A DNA stretch of 64,000 nt. It comes from Symsagittifera roscoffensis. Lineage: Eukaryota > Xenacoelomorpha > Acoela > Convolutidae. The notes below the pieces were generated by a model that made no database searches, was not told the origin of the DNA, and worked only from the letters and a program-made list of their open reading frames with translations. The translations under genes and the position numbers were made by a program. Of the stretch, positions 11,157-22,100 are shown in pieces. Position 1 is the first letter of the stretch, and each line of letters begins with the position of its first letter. The DNA lies in contig NC_087066.1 in the NCBI RefSeq assembly GCF_963678635.1, positions 64,238,282 through 64,302,281 on the forward strand, written 5' to 3'.

Positions 11157-12986
11157 ACTCTCGCGAACTAGCGTTTCAAAAAGGGGCAACCAATTAGGTT
11201 AATGTATTACCCCTTAGCAGATACAACTCCCTTTACATGCACATACTGTGCAAACTAAAACTTTTTACATGCCCTGTACAGCACAAAGGGCAGATACACT
11301 CACAGAAATCTAATGTATTAGAAACGCCATGACGTCAATCGAGCCAAATATTCAGACGTTGCAAGGCAAGAGCTTCCTCATCAATTCAACTACCGCTGGT
11401 GCAAGGCCAGACTCGGCTTAAAAGCAAACGGAATTAAAGATTCAGCCACGCTTTTCGACATCGTTTAGATTATCTTAAGACTTATAGAAGAATCAAAAAA
11501 CAATGAAAAATTAAAATGTTGGGCAGAGTAGCTTCTGGCCACTGATTTTTGGATGCACTTGTGGCGCAGCACCCTATACGGGCAATGGATCGACTAGCAA
11601 AAAAAATTGGAAAAAAAACTAAACTACATAATAACGAATATGAGCAACTGTAAACGCAATAGTGCCAAAATTTGTCCTCATTTAATGATTGCAGCATAAC
11701 TAGGGAAGTATTTTTATAATGCTGTACACGGACCGTACAAAAAACTTAAGGGCCTTTTTATCTAATTTACGTACAGCAAACAGGAGATATACATTGTTTC
11801 CTAATTAAAGCGCCGGTTTTTCCGTTTTGGTGACCTTGTTGTTCAACATTTTCTCTTTATACTAGTTAACCTTATTAGCTAGTTGGAGATCAACTTACAC
11901 TTTACAATTGGACATATCTCATTAGAGGATCCCAATAATTCACACGACCCAATTGAGACACAGAACTCGCAGTGATCTACGTGGATTGTATTAATCATTC
12001 AAAACTAACATAACCAATCTGTAATACAAAACGATTTCGTCATCAAACAATACTTTCTAGGCCCAGCAGACTCTATTATAAAAGGAAAAGTTAGATAACC
12101 TTGATAATAACTTGATTATTGATGAATTTAATAATGCAATTAACCAAAAATTCGGATGCCGAGCAGGTTTTGAGGCGCTCAAATTGAACTCATTGATATG
12201 GCTTTAAAAGAATATAAGTTTTGGGACAATATCCATTTCAATGAGAATCACGGCGTACCTTTATCACGTAATTGTCTTCGTACTTTCCTTTTTAAAACTC
12301 CTTTGTCTACGTATAACCTGTTAATAACCTTCCCAGAGTTAAAAATATCTACTGATCATGCATCACAATCCCAACCTGCCTACTAAGCACTTTTCAGCAT
12401 TATCTTCACTCTTATTCGAGCAACAATACTAGTCCTTATAGCTTTCGAATGCAGCCCTATAGGCGCCATTCTAACTTTAATCAAAGTCAAAATAATTTCT
12501 CTCACTTCCGGGCTACAACCAAAATTGCCTTCAGCTTTCAATTAAACTACGGGACTTAGTCAGATATTAACCAAGTTACGGCACTTTTTTTTCCAAATTT
12601 GGTCTGTTGTTTTATATTATCGCAAAGGCAACTCTACAAGTTTAACGCATTCTCAAATTATTTAGAAATAAAATTTTATAATCTTACGGCGTTGAGCCAA
12701 TTCTCAATTAGTCTTCCCTACTTGAGAATTAAACACGTAAATTGGAGACTTAAATTTAACATTTTTTTCCTTTTTAGTGGGAAAATCTTTTTTCTATTAT
12801 AATCTTTTTGTATTTTACCAGGTTAGAAGGTCTCGTACAGGTCAAAAGGTGTGGAACGTGAATCTGTTTGAACTGGTACCAGGTTAAATGCGGTGATAAA
12901 TCAGATGATGAGTATCGAGATATCGTCTGGTACTGTAGAAAAAGCGTTGGGTTAAGGGAGAAAAATAAGTCAGGGCAGCAAGCTAA
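11157..12986. other. AT-rich intergenic host DNA
   Basis: No gene, RNA or transposon termini recognised. The short open frames at 11482-11697, 12198-12386 and 12599-12802 have no supporting motifs. Confidence 0.5.
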
Positions 12987-13131
12987 ATTTTTCTCCGTTA
13001 CATTGAATATTTAGTGAGAATAGAGAATGGTGATCCTGAGAAGGTGCTACGGGCAGCAAACGTTCTACATCCAAATTTACAGTTCACAAGAGACATCATA
13101 CACAATTGGAAATTACGTTTGGCATTTTTTG
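12987..13131 (+). pseudogene. Host reading frame, piece 1, interrupted by element E1
   Basis: An open plus-strand frame follows a TAA at 12984 and runs into the E1 left boundary. It encodes a charged, helix-like stretch (RIENGDPEKVLRAANVL). Discounting one copy of a shared TTG at the junction, the frame continues exactly at 37594 on the far side of E1. An exon start just after TTTAG (about 13013) is possible. The product is not recognised. The join is inferred from frame continuity only. Confidence 0.4.
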
Positions 13132-14015
13132 TGTAACATTCGCCCAAATATCACACAGCGACTGAGCGTAGAAAAAGTACCTATCAACGACTGGCAGGCG
13201 TCAGTTACCTTAATTCTACTCGTTTTTCACCGTCTCGACCTTGCCAGTTGATTTTCTGGTCTGTTTAGGGCAAAGTAAAAAGTTACCATTTTTAGGCCAT
13301 CAGTCAAACGACTTTTGATCAGCTTTCGTTTGCATGCGAACACAACCACATAGCTGAGTCTCGGATCCTCAGACTACGTGATTGTCATTAAAAACACGGC
13401 TCGAAACACCTATTTCTATATGTTTTTGTGTGACAGTTTTATATTAAATCCATTGGAGATGGATTGACCCTTTCCTTTTTCTATCTACTCATGCTCTGAA
13501 ATATTAAATAATAACGGTGTTAATTAAGATCTAGGACATTACAGCAGCTGTTATAGTCAGTTTACCCAGTCCCTTCACATATAACAGTCTCTGGGGGACC
13601 AAGCCTCCGCTCCCGTGATTTTCTTGAGATAACACTCTTATCTCCTATATTTCGTGTCCCGGGAGGGTTCCGTGGTATTTCTCTTCCCCCCACTGAAGCC
13701 TCCGTCTCCACAAATATCTGTCGCTAAGGTCCTTATCGTGTGTTCTTGCCACGATAAGAGGCTTCGTAATTTTCTTTCTCTGATACAACTGTTCTTCACA
13801 ATCTATATCGTCGTTCTGATTTTCGTCTTTTTTATTCAAAATGGCCGTCTTTTTTCTATTTCTCAGAAATGTTCTTCTTCCAATCGAAATTTTAAAAATA
13901 AAAATTCTAGAACATTCTGACCCTCCGTCGCAACACTTTTTTGTTCATAAGGCCTTTAGTCACTTTTTTTTCTGTCGCGGGAAGGTTATGCTGTGTCATC
14001 TGGCAGAATGGCACA
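13132..14015 (-). repeat. E1 3' LTR (884 bp)
   Basis: Direct repeat of 36710-37593. On the sense strand it starts TGTGCCATTCTGCC and ends GGGCGAATGTTACA, keeping the canonical TG...CA ends. Mismatches seen: near 13154 (T vs G), in the CGAAACACC block, and in the TAAATCC block. A weak TATA-like TATATG lies at about 13578-13584 in sense. A short hairpin around CCAT...ATGG (about 13450) matches one in the E2 LTR. An antisense-free open frame of 64 codons (13645-13839, minus) occurs in both E1 LTRs and has no recognisable domain. Confidence 0.97.
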
Positions 14016-14028
14016 TACTCCCCGGACA
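14016..14028 (-). other. E1 3' polypurine tract
   Basis: The sense sequence TTGTCCGGGGAGTA directly abuts the 3' LTR start (TG), where plus-strand priming must occur. The purine run is short (GGGGAG). The same TTGTCCGGGGAGT string recurs inside pol (24680-24695 and five times at 27125-27347) and at the E2 3' end. Confidence 0.75.
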
Positions 14029-14035
14029 AGTCTCC

Positions 14036-14053
14036 ATCAATGTCCCTATTGAT
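14036..14053 (-). other. PPT-associated hairpin (E1, 3' end)
   Basis: Stem ATCAAT/ATTGAT around loop GTCCCT (plus strand), immediately upstream of the polypurine tract in sense. The equivalent position in pol (24703-24720) has ATCGAC/GTCGAT, so two base pairs changed on both sides. The loop, AGGGAC in sense, could pair with the GUCC of the PPT. Confidence 0.6.
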
Positions 14054-14308
14054 CGCACAACACCGGGTTATCGTCAAGTAGGTATCCAGTTTTCTGTAAC
14101 CAATCTTACAAATCGCATAAGAAAATGAAATTTATCTACTCCACTTCAACTCACTACGTGTTCACAAATGGCATCGTACTACATCTCACTGCCTTTCAAC
14201 ATTTTCACAAAATTTGCACCATGAGGAGTGTCCTAGATAAAATTTCTTTTCTGACTACTTACGTCGTCTTGTTATAAAACTTCTTTTCGCTCTTTGTGAT
14301 TAAAAAGT

Positions 14309-14332
14309 GGGACGTGGCACGGCCACGCACCC
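14309..14332 (-). other. Conserved 3' UTR hairpin (E1)
   Basis: Plus-strand stem GGG-A-CGTGGC / GCCACG-CA-CCC with loop AC or similar. It sits between the conserved flanks TTAAAAAGTG and TAAAATTA. E2 has a different but equally strong stem (GTTGGTT...AACCAAC) between the same flanks. A 3' RNA signal such as export, packaging or stability is a guess. Confidence 0.5.
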
Positions 14333-14763
14333 GTTAAAATTAACTTAACTTCACTCACCAAGTATAATCAGTCATTTATGCGGTCCTTTCAATATTAAAA
14401 CTAAGAAACTCTGTGGCTAGGAAAGTTATTGAGTTACCCACCCTTCTCGAGCGAATTTACTCAAACTTACCATGTCGCCACACAGTGAAGTTGTGTCTTA
14501 CACAGGTTAAAAACTTCAGTCGTGAATAAATAGGTAAATATACTCACCTATGTTCCTTATATACATACATAGATAGTCATAACTAAAATCAACAATTTCA
14601 ACAATTTTAACAATTGCAACATTTTCAAAGTTTGGTCTGACCAAACTAGATCAAAACAAAAAGTTTCACAAGTTCAATAATCAAAACTTGGTTGATTTGT
14701 TCAAGTTTTTACACACAAAGACAATCAAGTTTTTTCTCCTTCTCTTCTCTTCTTCGGTCATCT

Positions 14764-16179
14764 TCATTCCATCATTTCTCCATCCTGATGTTCAGCGTCA
14801 CTGTCTTCCAGAACTTTCTCTAACATGTCCAGAGAGTTGCGGGCCGTGCCCCAACCCTCCTGTTCCAACAGCCTCGGTTTGCAACAAGGTAGCAAGTCCA
14901 CATTCACCTTCTGCTCCCGGTTCCTGCAAAAGCTGTTGTGAAGACATAGGCTCACGTTTCGTTCTAGGTCAGCTCTTAAGACCTCTTTCTTCTCATCTTC
15001 AGTCACACAAGGCGCTCCAGCTACTCGCTTCACCGCCGTGGTGACCGCGTTTCTATGCGTCAGGAAAGCTCTCTTATAGGCTCCTGGTCCTATGTCTAGC
15101 TGGAAAGATTGATAGGCTTCCGTGTTCCTTGACATGTGACGCTTCGCGCGTTCATACATCCAAGATGTCATCACTGCACGGAACCAAGGCATCAATCTTT
15201 GCCTTGACCATATTCTTTCAATGGCTTTAGGTATTCTCAGAACCTTGCAGGTGGTTCTGAAAAGATCCAATTCACTACTCATTTTCACGTTGCTCAGCTG
15301 TTCAGGAGTCGGCACGGCCGTCTCCTGCTCACTTGTGTCTGCATTAGCCTCCAACCATTTCACTGCTAGCATGGCGCTAACCACCACGATTGACACTGGT
15401 TGATTCTGATCGGGCAACCCCGTGGAGTACAACTCCTCCACGTCCCATACTAGGATCAGATTCCCGCGTTTGGGATACCACAACGTCTGCGCCAAGCAGT
15501 GGCAAGGATACTCCCCATGGGTTCTCACTATGTTCCTTCGGGTCCGATACCCTGAGGCTCCCAGCAACGGTTCCACTTCCATCAGGATTCTATGTAAATC
15601 GTCTTTCTCTTCTATGGTGGGGAATTCAGTGGGTAACGCTCCACTCGCTTTCTGTTTCTGGAACTCACTCACGTTGCCTTCGTTCAGTCTCATGAACTCT
15701 TCATCCACAACGTCTTGCAACTCGCCTTCGGATCTCTTCGGGACTGCCCGAAAGATCTTTGCCGACAAGTCATATGACCTCTCTGACATTCTGGCCAACC
15801 TCACGCACTTTGGCACAGAGAAAAGTTGGTCAACCAACACTTGTTGCGTCCTCGCATCCATCACCACCATGTGCGTAGGATACTTGCTATTACAATACGG
15901 CGCTGAGCTTGAACCCACCATATATTTTGAACCAGTAGGTCTGTGATAGGCTTCACTATCCTTCAGATTCATTTCATTCTCTAGGGCTTCTCGCCAGCCT
16001 CCAATCTTTTGCTCTGTCTGTAATGCTCCAGGGAATATTTCCACGCTGAGGGACGTCACTAGCTCATGGGCACGCTCCAAGCGCTCGAGCGATTCTATCG
16101 AACTCGTCATGCTGCAAAATCCCAAGGCTGTGATCAGGTTTACGTCCGTCACCCCATGGCAGTCTGCGACCAACTCCAT
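14764..16179 (-). CDS. E1 giant third ORF, C-terminal part (471 aa)
   Basis: Ends the giant envelope-position protein. In E2 the equivalent sequence is continuous with the upstream part. In E1 it is separated by a TAA at 16187 plus a net one-nucleotide shift, and restarts at an ATG in optimal context (GCCATGG). Features shared with E2: ADCHG near the start; PCHCLAQTLWYPKRGNLIL about two-fifths to half-way in; a hydrophobic strand-turn-helix (VSIVVVSAMLAVKWLEA); and a C-terminal Cys/His cluster (LCLHNSFCRNRE followed by LPCCK) suited to metal binding. The tail is acidic. There is no signal peptide or membrane anchor, so it is not a normal envelope. Function unknown. Confidence 0.8.
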   Translation of the reverse strand: MELVADCHGVTDVNLITALGFCSMTSSIESLERLERAHELVTSLSVEIFPGALQTEQKIGGWREALENEMNLKDSEAYHRPTGSKYMVGSSSAPYCNSKYPTHMVVMDARTQQVLVDQLFSVPKCVRLARMSERSYDLSAKIFRAVPKRSEGELQDVVDEEFMRLNEGNVSEFQKQKASGALPTEFPTIEEKDDLHRILMEVEPLLGASGYRTRRNIVRTHGEYPCHCLAQTLWYPKRGNLILVWDVEELYSTGLPDQNQPVSIVVVSAMLAVKWLEANADTSEQETAVPTPEQLSNVKMSSELDLFRTTCKVLRIPKAIERIWSRQRLMPWFRAVMTSWMYERAKRHMSRNTEAYQSFQLDIGPGAYKRAFLTHRNAVTTAVKRVAGAPCVTEDEKKEVLRADLERNVSLCLHNSFCRNREQKVNVDLLPCCKPRLLEQEGWGTARNSLDMLEKVLEDSDAEHQDGEMME

Positions 16180-16186
16180 GGCACTC

Positions 16187-19051
16187 TTATCTGAACATGC
16201 TCAATCTTCCGTACAATCGTGCCAGTTGTGGATGCTGCTCGCTCAGCGTAATCAGGCAGTGTCCCATGTTACAAACATGTCCTTCCATCCCACTGTGTTG
16301 AGCCAAGCATGTGCCTTGCTTCAACCAATTACTCGATGTGCCTTCCTCGGACAGCTCCGTGGACGGGTTGCTCTTCTTCTTCGTCAATCTCATGGCCAGC
16401 AGGTGTTGTATCATGGCCAGATCATGTAGACTGGCATCATCATCCCGGTCTAACATGATATCCGCGGTCATGTCCCAGATTAAGCCTGCGTTAGGATGGG
16501 GACACCAGGAAGGTTTCATGAGTTCCCACATCACTACTAGACTGGTTTTCAAAGGACCGTCCCAAGAACCACAATCAAAACTCACTTGCCCTTTTAGCTC
16601 GGGAATCGAGGGTTCGATTACTCGTTCTTCCAAAATAATTCCAAGCTTGGGTTGTTCCACCATCAACATTCCAATTTCCTTAATCCGTTCAACCCAGAAG
16701 TTGAGCACGGTGACTTGCTCATAGTCGAAGTATGCTTCCCTGGCTTCCTCGTTCACGAAGGGATTATACGCCATCCCCGGTATGCCAGACACGTATTGGA
16801 ACGACTTCAGTTTCCCTAGTGTTGCAAACTCCTTTTGTCCTCTGGCCGCTTCAATCAAGTCTCTGCTCACTCTCAATTCTTTGTTGGAGTATCTTCTCAC
16901 CTCTTCCAACTTGCGATAGCTTTCCATATCATTCGACTCCTTGCTTGGCACGGTCAATGGCATGTCCTGATATAGCTCTAGGAGTGCCCTAAGGAAGTTC
17001 CTTTCGCAATCAACTCCCTTTTGCCGAATGATCCTTATACATTCTCCCAACACAGGAGTGGGGATGCGATCCACCACGAACCTGACAAAGCAAAGGGCAT
17101 CCTTACGCTTAGCCCATGCTATCGCTGAATCGTCTTTCGAAATCAATGCTCGTAGAGCTTCCATTAACTCTAGCTCCTGTTCTCGTGATTTCGAGTCATT
17201 ACTGGCTTCATACTCCGCCTTTTTGATGCCCATCAAGCACCAAGCCAACCGTACTTGCAGATCAGTTCTCACGCAAGGATGAGCCAGGTATGCTGCTACC
17301 GTCGCAGGTGCATTCATCGTCTCATCGAAGTATTTCTGGAGGGCCGCCCTCCAAGAAATCTCTAGCAGTTTTTCCAATCCAATTTCGTTCGCTTCTGATG
17401 ACATTACTGTGCCATACTCTTTTCGATTGAAGTTAGAGTTCTCCGTAAGCCCCTTCAAATATTCTTGCATGGCTCTCTTCTCGCTCCAAGCCATCAGGTG
17501 CCCTCTCGCGGAGTTCCTCGCTTTCAACATCTCCACATAACCCCCTGCCGGATCTCCCATGTGGACCGATTCCGGCACAGTTATTCGACTGTACTCGACC
17601 ACGTCGAGTTGTCCTTCCAGTTTCAACTTGGCCATGTTGATTCGCGAGGGCCTATAATCTTCAAGTCCTCCAGATCCACATTGACTGATGACTTCCATTT
17701 CTAAATTAGTGTCTGCCAGGGTTCGCGCCGTCTTCTTCGATCTAGTGGCGGTTACGGTCAGACCTGCCAAGAGCATAGGGGGTATCAGATTCTCTTTTTC
17801 TCCCCCTGTCAGTGTTGTACTATCTCCCTGCCCGCTCTCGCCTGAACGACCTGCGCTCGTTAAAGAGGTCACCACTGCGTTGGCTCTTGACTTCACCACT
17901 CTCGGGTTCATGGCTCGACTTCCTGTTTTCCCTTTTAGTCGCTTCAGCCCTTTCCTGGCTCGTCTGACAGGTAATTTCTTTGCAACATGCTGATCATCGG
18001 CACTGTCTTCTGTTACTGACTCGGTCAGAACATCCGACTCCATGGAGCTCACTATTTTTTCCAGGACCTCACGCATGATGGGTTGGTTCAATCCCACCTT
18101 CATTATGGACTGCGTCCCATATCGCCTTATCACGTCCCAAGATTTCTCCATGAAGTTTACTCGGCTCCAGATTGCTCCTGTCTTGCCTTCCAACTCCATT
18201 TGATATCTTTCCCATTCTTCTTCTGGTAATGTGCTGAGGAACGATATCTTCATTGACTCTTCGATTTTCCTCCTCCTTGGTGATTCATAAAGCAGTTTCT
18301 GCGGATCCCTGCTTCGGCACTCTCTAGCCTGGCTTATTGGGTCTATCGGAGATAGATCGGCCGACGCCTCCTTTGTAGGAGACATGAAGGACGATGGTGC
18401 CATTAGCAATAAACTCCCATCGACTTCCCCATCGTCGTCTTCACTGAACCGGTACTCTAGCAAGTCCCTTTCCAACGCTCCTAGATCGGTCTCTCCCGGT
18501 TTCTCCGTCTTACTTCCGGTCCCATCATCGTTATCGTCCTGATCCATCAATTCATCGTCGTCCGCATCAGGTTTCGGCCTAGGTCCCGAGGGTCCTTGTC
18601 GCGCGTCTGTGCCCGAATCCGGCCGAGCCGGTACGGCCATGTCTCCTGCATGATAAAACAATTCATCATCGACCAGGAACTCTACCAACTCCTCGCCATG
18701 TGGGGCCAGGTCCTCTATCGTTATATATGAGCCTCCTCTGCTCTCCCTTGCCACCTCCAGCATCACCACTTTCGCTTCTCCTGACCATTTCAGTCTCGAT
18801 AAGTCATCCGCGGAAGAATATACTTCGTTCCACGTTTCAGCCGAGACCTCTGGTCTCCTGGAGGGTAGTGCTTTGATCTTTTTCCTGCTCCAGGCATCGG
18901 GAAATGAGAAGTCGAACGTATGCGCGGCAGCAACATTCCAGCTGATGAAGCGCGGCTCCATCCCTCCACTCCACTTCAGCATTCTCTTCTCTGCGTCACG
19001 AGCTGCTCCAATACGAGGGGCAGTGATGGGAGATGTTACTCCTAACAACAT
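16187..19051 (-). CDS. E1 giant third ORF, middle part (954 aa)
   Basis: The frame is actually open from 19123, just after an in-frame TAG at 19126-19124. The first Met is at 19051. In E2 this region reads straight through from the preceding part, and the 24 residues between the TAG and this Met have the same length in both elements. It contains an acidic low-complexity region (about residues 140-210), a basic segment (ARKGLKRLKGK), a long conserved alpha-rich region, and a C-terminal Cys/His cluster (CLAQHSGMEGHVC...C; E2 has CLAEVCGLEGHVC). I recognise no known domain. The product is presumably part of one polyprotein with the flanking segments, or a separate protein made by reinitiation. 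Confidence 0.8.
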   Translation of the reverse strand: MLLGVTSPITAPRIGAARDAEKRMLKWSGGMEPRFISWNVAAAHTFDFSFPDAWSRKKIKALPSRRPEVSAETWNEVYSSADDLSRLKWSGEAKVVMLEVARESRGGSYITIEDLAPHGEELVEFLVDDELFYHAGDMAVPARPDSGTDARQGPSGPRPKPDADDDELMDQDDNDDGTGSKTEKPGETDLGALERDLLEYRFSEDDDGEVDGSLLLMAPSSFMSPTKEASADLSPIDPISQARECRSRDPQKLLYESPRRRKIEESMKISFLSTLPEEEWERYQMELEGKTGAIWSRVNFMEKSWDVIRRYGTQSIMKVGLNQPIMREVLEKIVSSMESDVLTESVTEDSADDQHVAKKLPVRRARKGLKRLKGKTGSRAMNPRVVKSRANAVVTSLTSAGRSGESGQGDSTTLTGGEKENLIPPMLLAGLTVTATRSKKTARTLADTNLEMEVISQCGSGGLEDYRPSRINMAKLKLEGQLDVVEYSRITVPESVHMGDPAGGYVEMLKARNSARGHLMAWSEKRAMQEYLKGLTENSNFNRKEYGTVMSSEANEIGLEKLLEISWRAALQKYFDETMNAPATVAAYLAHPCVRTDLQVRLAWCLMGIKKAEYEASNDSKSREQELELMEALRALISKDDSAIAWAKRKDALCFVRFVVDRIPTPVLGECIRIIRQKGVDCERNFLRALLELYQDMPLTVPSKESNDMESYRKLEEVRRYSNKELRVSRDLIEAARGQKEFATLGKLKSFQYVSGIPGMAYNPFVNEEAREAYFDYEQVTVLNFWVERIKEIGMLMVEQPKLGIILEERVIEPSIPELKGQVSFDCGSWDGPLKTSLVVMWELMKPSWCPHPNAGLIWDMTADIMLDRDDDASLHDLAMIQHLLAMRLTKKKSNPSTELSEEGTSSNWLKQGTCLAQHSGMEGHVCNMGHCLITLSEQHPQLARLYGRLSMFR

Positions 19052-19123
19052 CCTCCTTATCGGTGGATATCGATGGCATTGGTCCGGCAGCGGCCTGGAC
19101 CCAGGAAGCCATGTTTGTTGATT

Positions 19124-22100
19124 CTATTTCGAATGGGCATAGGCTCCCGGCAATTGAGGTACTACCACAGCCTCTCCTGTATCTTTCACCACTGGTCTCA
19201 AATTCCAGAGTTTTGGGTTAAACTGGATGTGGGACAGATCCTCACGGCCCATTCTGCATTTGAAGTGGTTGTTGAAGTCCATCAACACCCAGCCTGGCTC
19301 TGCTATTCTTCCGAACAGCCTATCGTCGCTAGCCAGCTTCCTCAGTTCATTCTGTTCTACCCAATTCAGCACGGAACAATCCACTACTGAGACCAGCTTG
19401 ACGTACAACACTGAATTCCTGTACGCTTTAACTTGCACATCCGGGAACGCAAAGGACATCACCGGTCCATACACCACTGTGACGAATTCCCTCAGTCCGT
19501 GGACCAGAGCCAACGGATCAATCCGCATCATGACAGCTAAGTCTGTTAGTAAGGGCATGCCACAATACTGCTTACATTCGCTTGCGTTCTTCGCCACTTT
19601 GTCCTCTCCTGTGACGCTTCTGTTTTGTTGCAAGAGGTATTGAAGTAGGAGAGTCCTCCAGTCTTTCATCTTCTTGAGCGAGGCAGTTTCCAACTGTGCA
19701 TTAAACTCACGACTGGGTCCCTGTAGTTGTTCAGGGTAACGTAATAGCACAAGCAAGTCTCCCAGTCGACCATAGGTCATGGCAATCAGAGTCAGGAGTC
19801 CATCCAATCTCAAATCGGCCAATGCTTGGGTAAAGAGGTTTGCCGGTCCTTTCACAAAGTTTTCATGACCAAATGTCACGTATAAGGCTAGCACCAGGCC
19901 AATCGACAACTTCCTGATGTCTTTGACGAAACTCGCGATCAGGTTCCTAGATGCCCTCGGATAGCACGTCGATAGGAAAGATGGCGTCCATCCCACTCCC
20001 ATTCCACCCAAGATAGCATCTGATCGTTCGTACTGTGCCTTTGTGGCCAGCACGTCAGCTTGGAACTTATCCAGCGACATCGTGTTTACGTCTTGCATCA
20101 GTTTCAACATCTTGCCTCCAGCCAACTCCCGGGCATTAAGTAGATTCTTCAGATACGCATGTATCTCTTCAATTATTGCCGGCGCATGCTCAAACGCGTC
20201 CTCACCCAAGGTGCACAGTCTCGGTGACAGGTACAACCATATATTGTTGTGTGGCTTCGTACGCAAGGCCATTGCCATAAGGTCCTCCTCTGCTGACGTC
20301 ATGTTCTTTCTGATCATCCTTCCCTGCTCATTCTCTGCCTGATCCATCTGTCTGAACCAGAGATCATCAGCCACCTGTTGTACTAATAGATGATCGTCAC
20401 CTACCCCTGGTCTTAGCTTCAATAATCTTGCGAAGTTGGACAGCTCCAACCCCAGAACTTCACCTAGCACCAACCGAGTTGTGCTAAAATCTCTGAGCCC
20501 CTGTATGGCATTCGAGATGTCAGCCCAAACGGCGGGAAGCTCAGATCGGGACGGATAGTAATTGTCCGGGTCCACCACTCTGTTTGGGGCAGGAATTATC
20601 ACGTTAAATATCCCCTCTGCTATCGTCGTGACCATTGTGTACACAAATTGAAGGGGTTCAGGCAACGCAGCGTAGCCTGGTGACAATACGAAGATCACCT
20701 TCACCACATTCATGGTGAAACGTTGTCTTGCTGCTGCCTCTACCTCGGCCATCGCCGAGAGCAGTGTCATTATCGCCTCCCCTATAATTTCGTTACTCGG
20801 GATCGATCCATCCGTCAGACGTGACATTAAGCCTCTGCTTTGTAGATGATCATTTGAGCCTGCAACCACTATTACCTGCGGCTCCATGCTGACCACTCTC
20901 CGTACACTTATCATCATGCCTATCGCCTGTCCCCAGTCCAGTTTAGGCGCCGTTAAGAAAATCACATCGGGCCAGAATAGAGAACGGGGCGTGTAGAGAT
21001 AATCGGAGCCGGCCACAACCAGATATTTGGCAGCCTTCATGTCCAAGGGGTCATAAGCTGCAAAAAGGCCATCGCCTATTGGGGCCTTCAGGTTCCCGTA
21101 TCTCTTATCGTCTCCAACCACTGTTGTAGTTCGGGGGTAATCCCTCGAATACTGGCCCGGCGTCTGACCGGGTGGTTTAGCGAATTGTCTGTACATCTTG
21201 TGATGTTTGTTATTGGGCTTGTTCTCCGTCTGGAACTTGCCCTTGCGCACAGGTGGTGTCCTTTCCCGGGTCCTATCTCGAACGTCGGTGAGCGACCGGG
21301 TGTTTAAAGGTCCAAAGGTATTGTCATGAGGTAATCCATCCAGGTCTACATGTCGGAGTGAGGTCGAGGAGCTAAATTTCTCCTGCTCTGCTAGCAGCCA
21401 ATCCACACCCGGTATCCGATAAAGTCGAGACACTGTGGGACTTTCACCGCCAGTCATTCTCATCGCATCCTCCCGACACGTCAAGGTATTCATATTCAAC
21501 TTCGCCGACATGTCCGTCTTATACTGACCCCAATGACTAGGATCTGATCTATTCCAAAGCAGCCTGCTGCCTGATTCGATCCCCTCCGCTGGCACGGTAC
21601 TTGTAGACGGTCCTGCTTTCGAAGCAGGATTTGTCGTGGCAGGCGAATCGTTCCTCCTAGACGCGGTCTGGGAGTTATTCCTGTTGTTCTGTTCCACCGA
21701 TCTGCCGAGTCGGCTTCCAATCGATTGCGGCCTGGGAGGAGGAGCAGTCCCCAGCCTGTCTCTCACGTTCGAGCTCGGAGCGACGGTTGCGGCTCCAACC
21801 GTTTCCGTTGCCAAGGGCCCTAGACGGTTGGTGAGGGATTCGGGCACGGTTGCCCTTATTCTACTCCCTCCGGTCGAATTGGTCCGAGCCAAAGAACCGG
21901 TCGCCCTCGACTCTTGCTCCACTTCTCTCAGTTGCGTCTGAAACACATCGTTAATCCAATGCCTCCCTCGTTGGGTATTGAAGTGCACTCCATCTCTGGT
22001 GAGCTCGATGTGATCAGTCATGCGTAGCATATTTTCGAGATCCAGGAGTCGCAACTCGCCAGGATTGTTTCTCACCAGACTGCGGGTCATTTCATTCCAC

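Larger units (their letters stand above)
14016..14763 (-). other. E1 3' untranslated region
   Basis: 748 nt between the giant ORF stop and the 3' LTR, with no coding potential. Contents are the PPT, the PPT hairpin and a second hairpin at 14309-14332 that has a counterpart in E2 (39068-39098). Confidence 0.7.

Noticed and set aside
13645-13839. A 64-codon minus-strand frame in both E1 LTRs as an LTR-encoded protein.
   Set aside because: The E2 LTRs have only partly similar peptides in different frames, and no domain is recognisable. Nucleotide homology of the LTRs can account for it.
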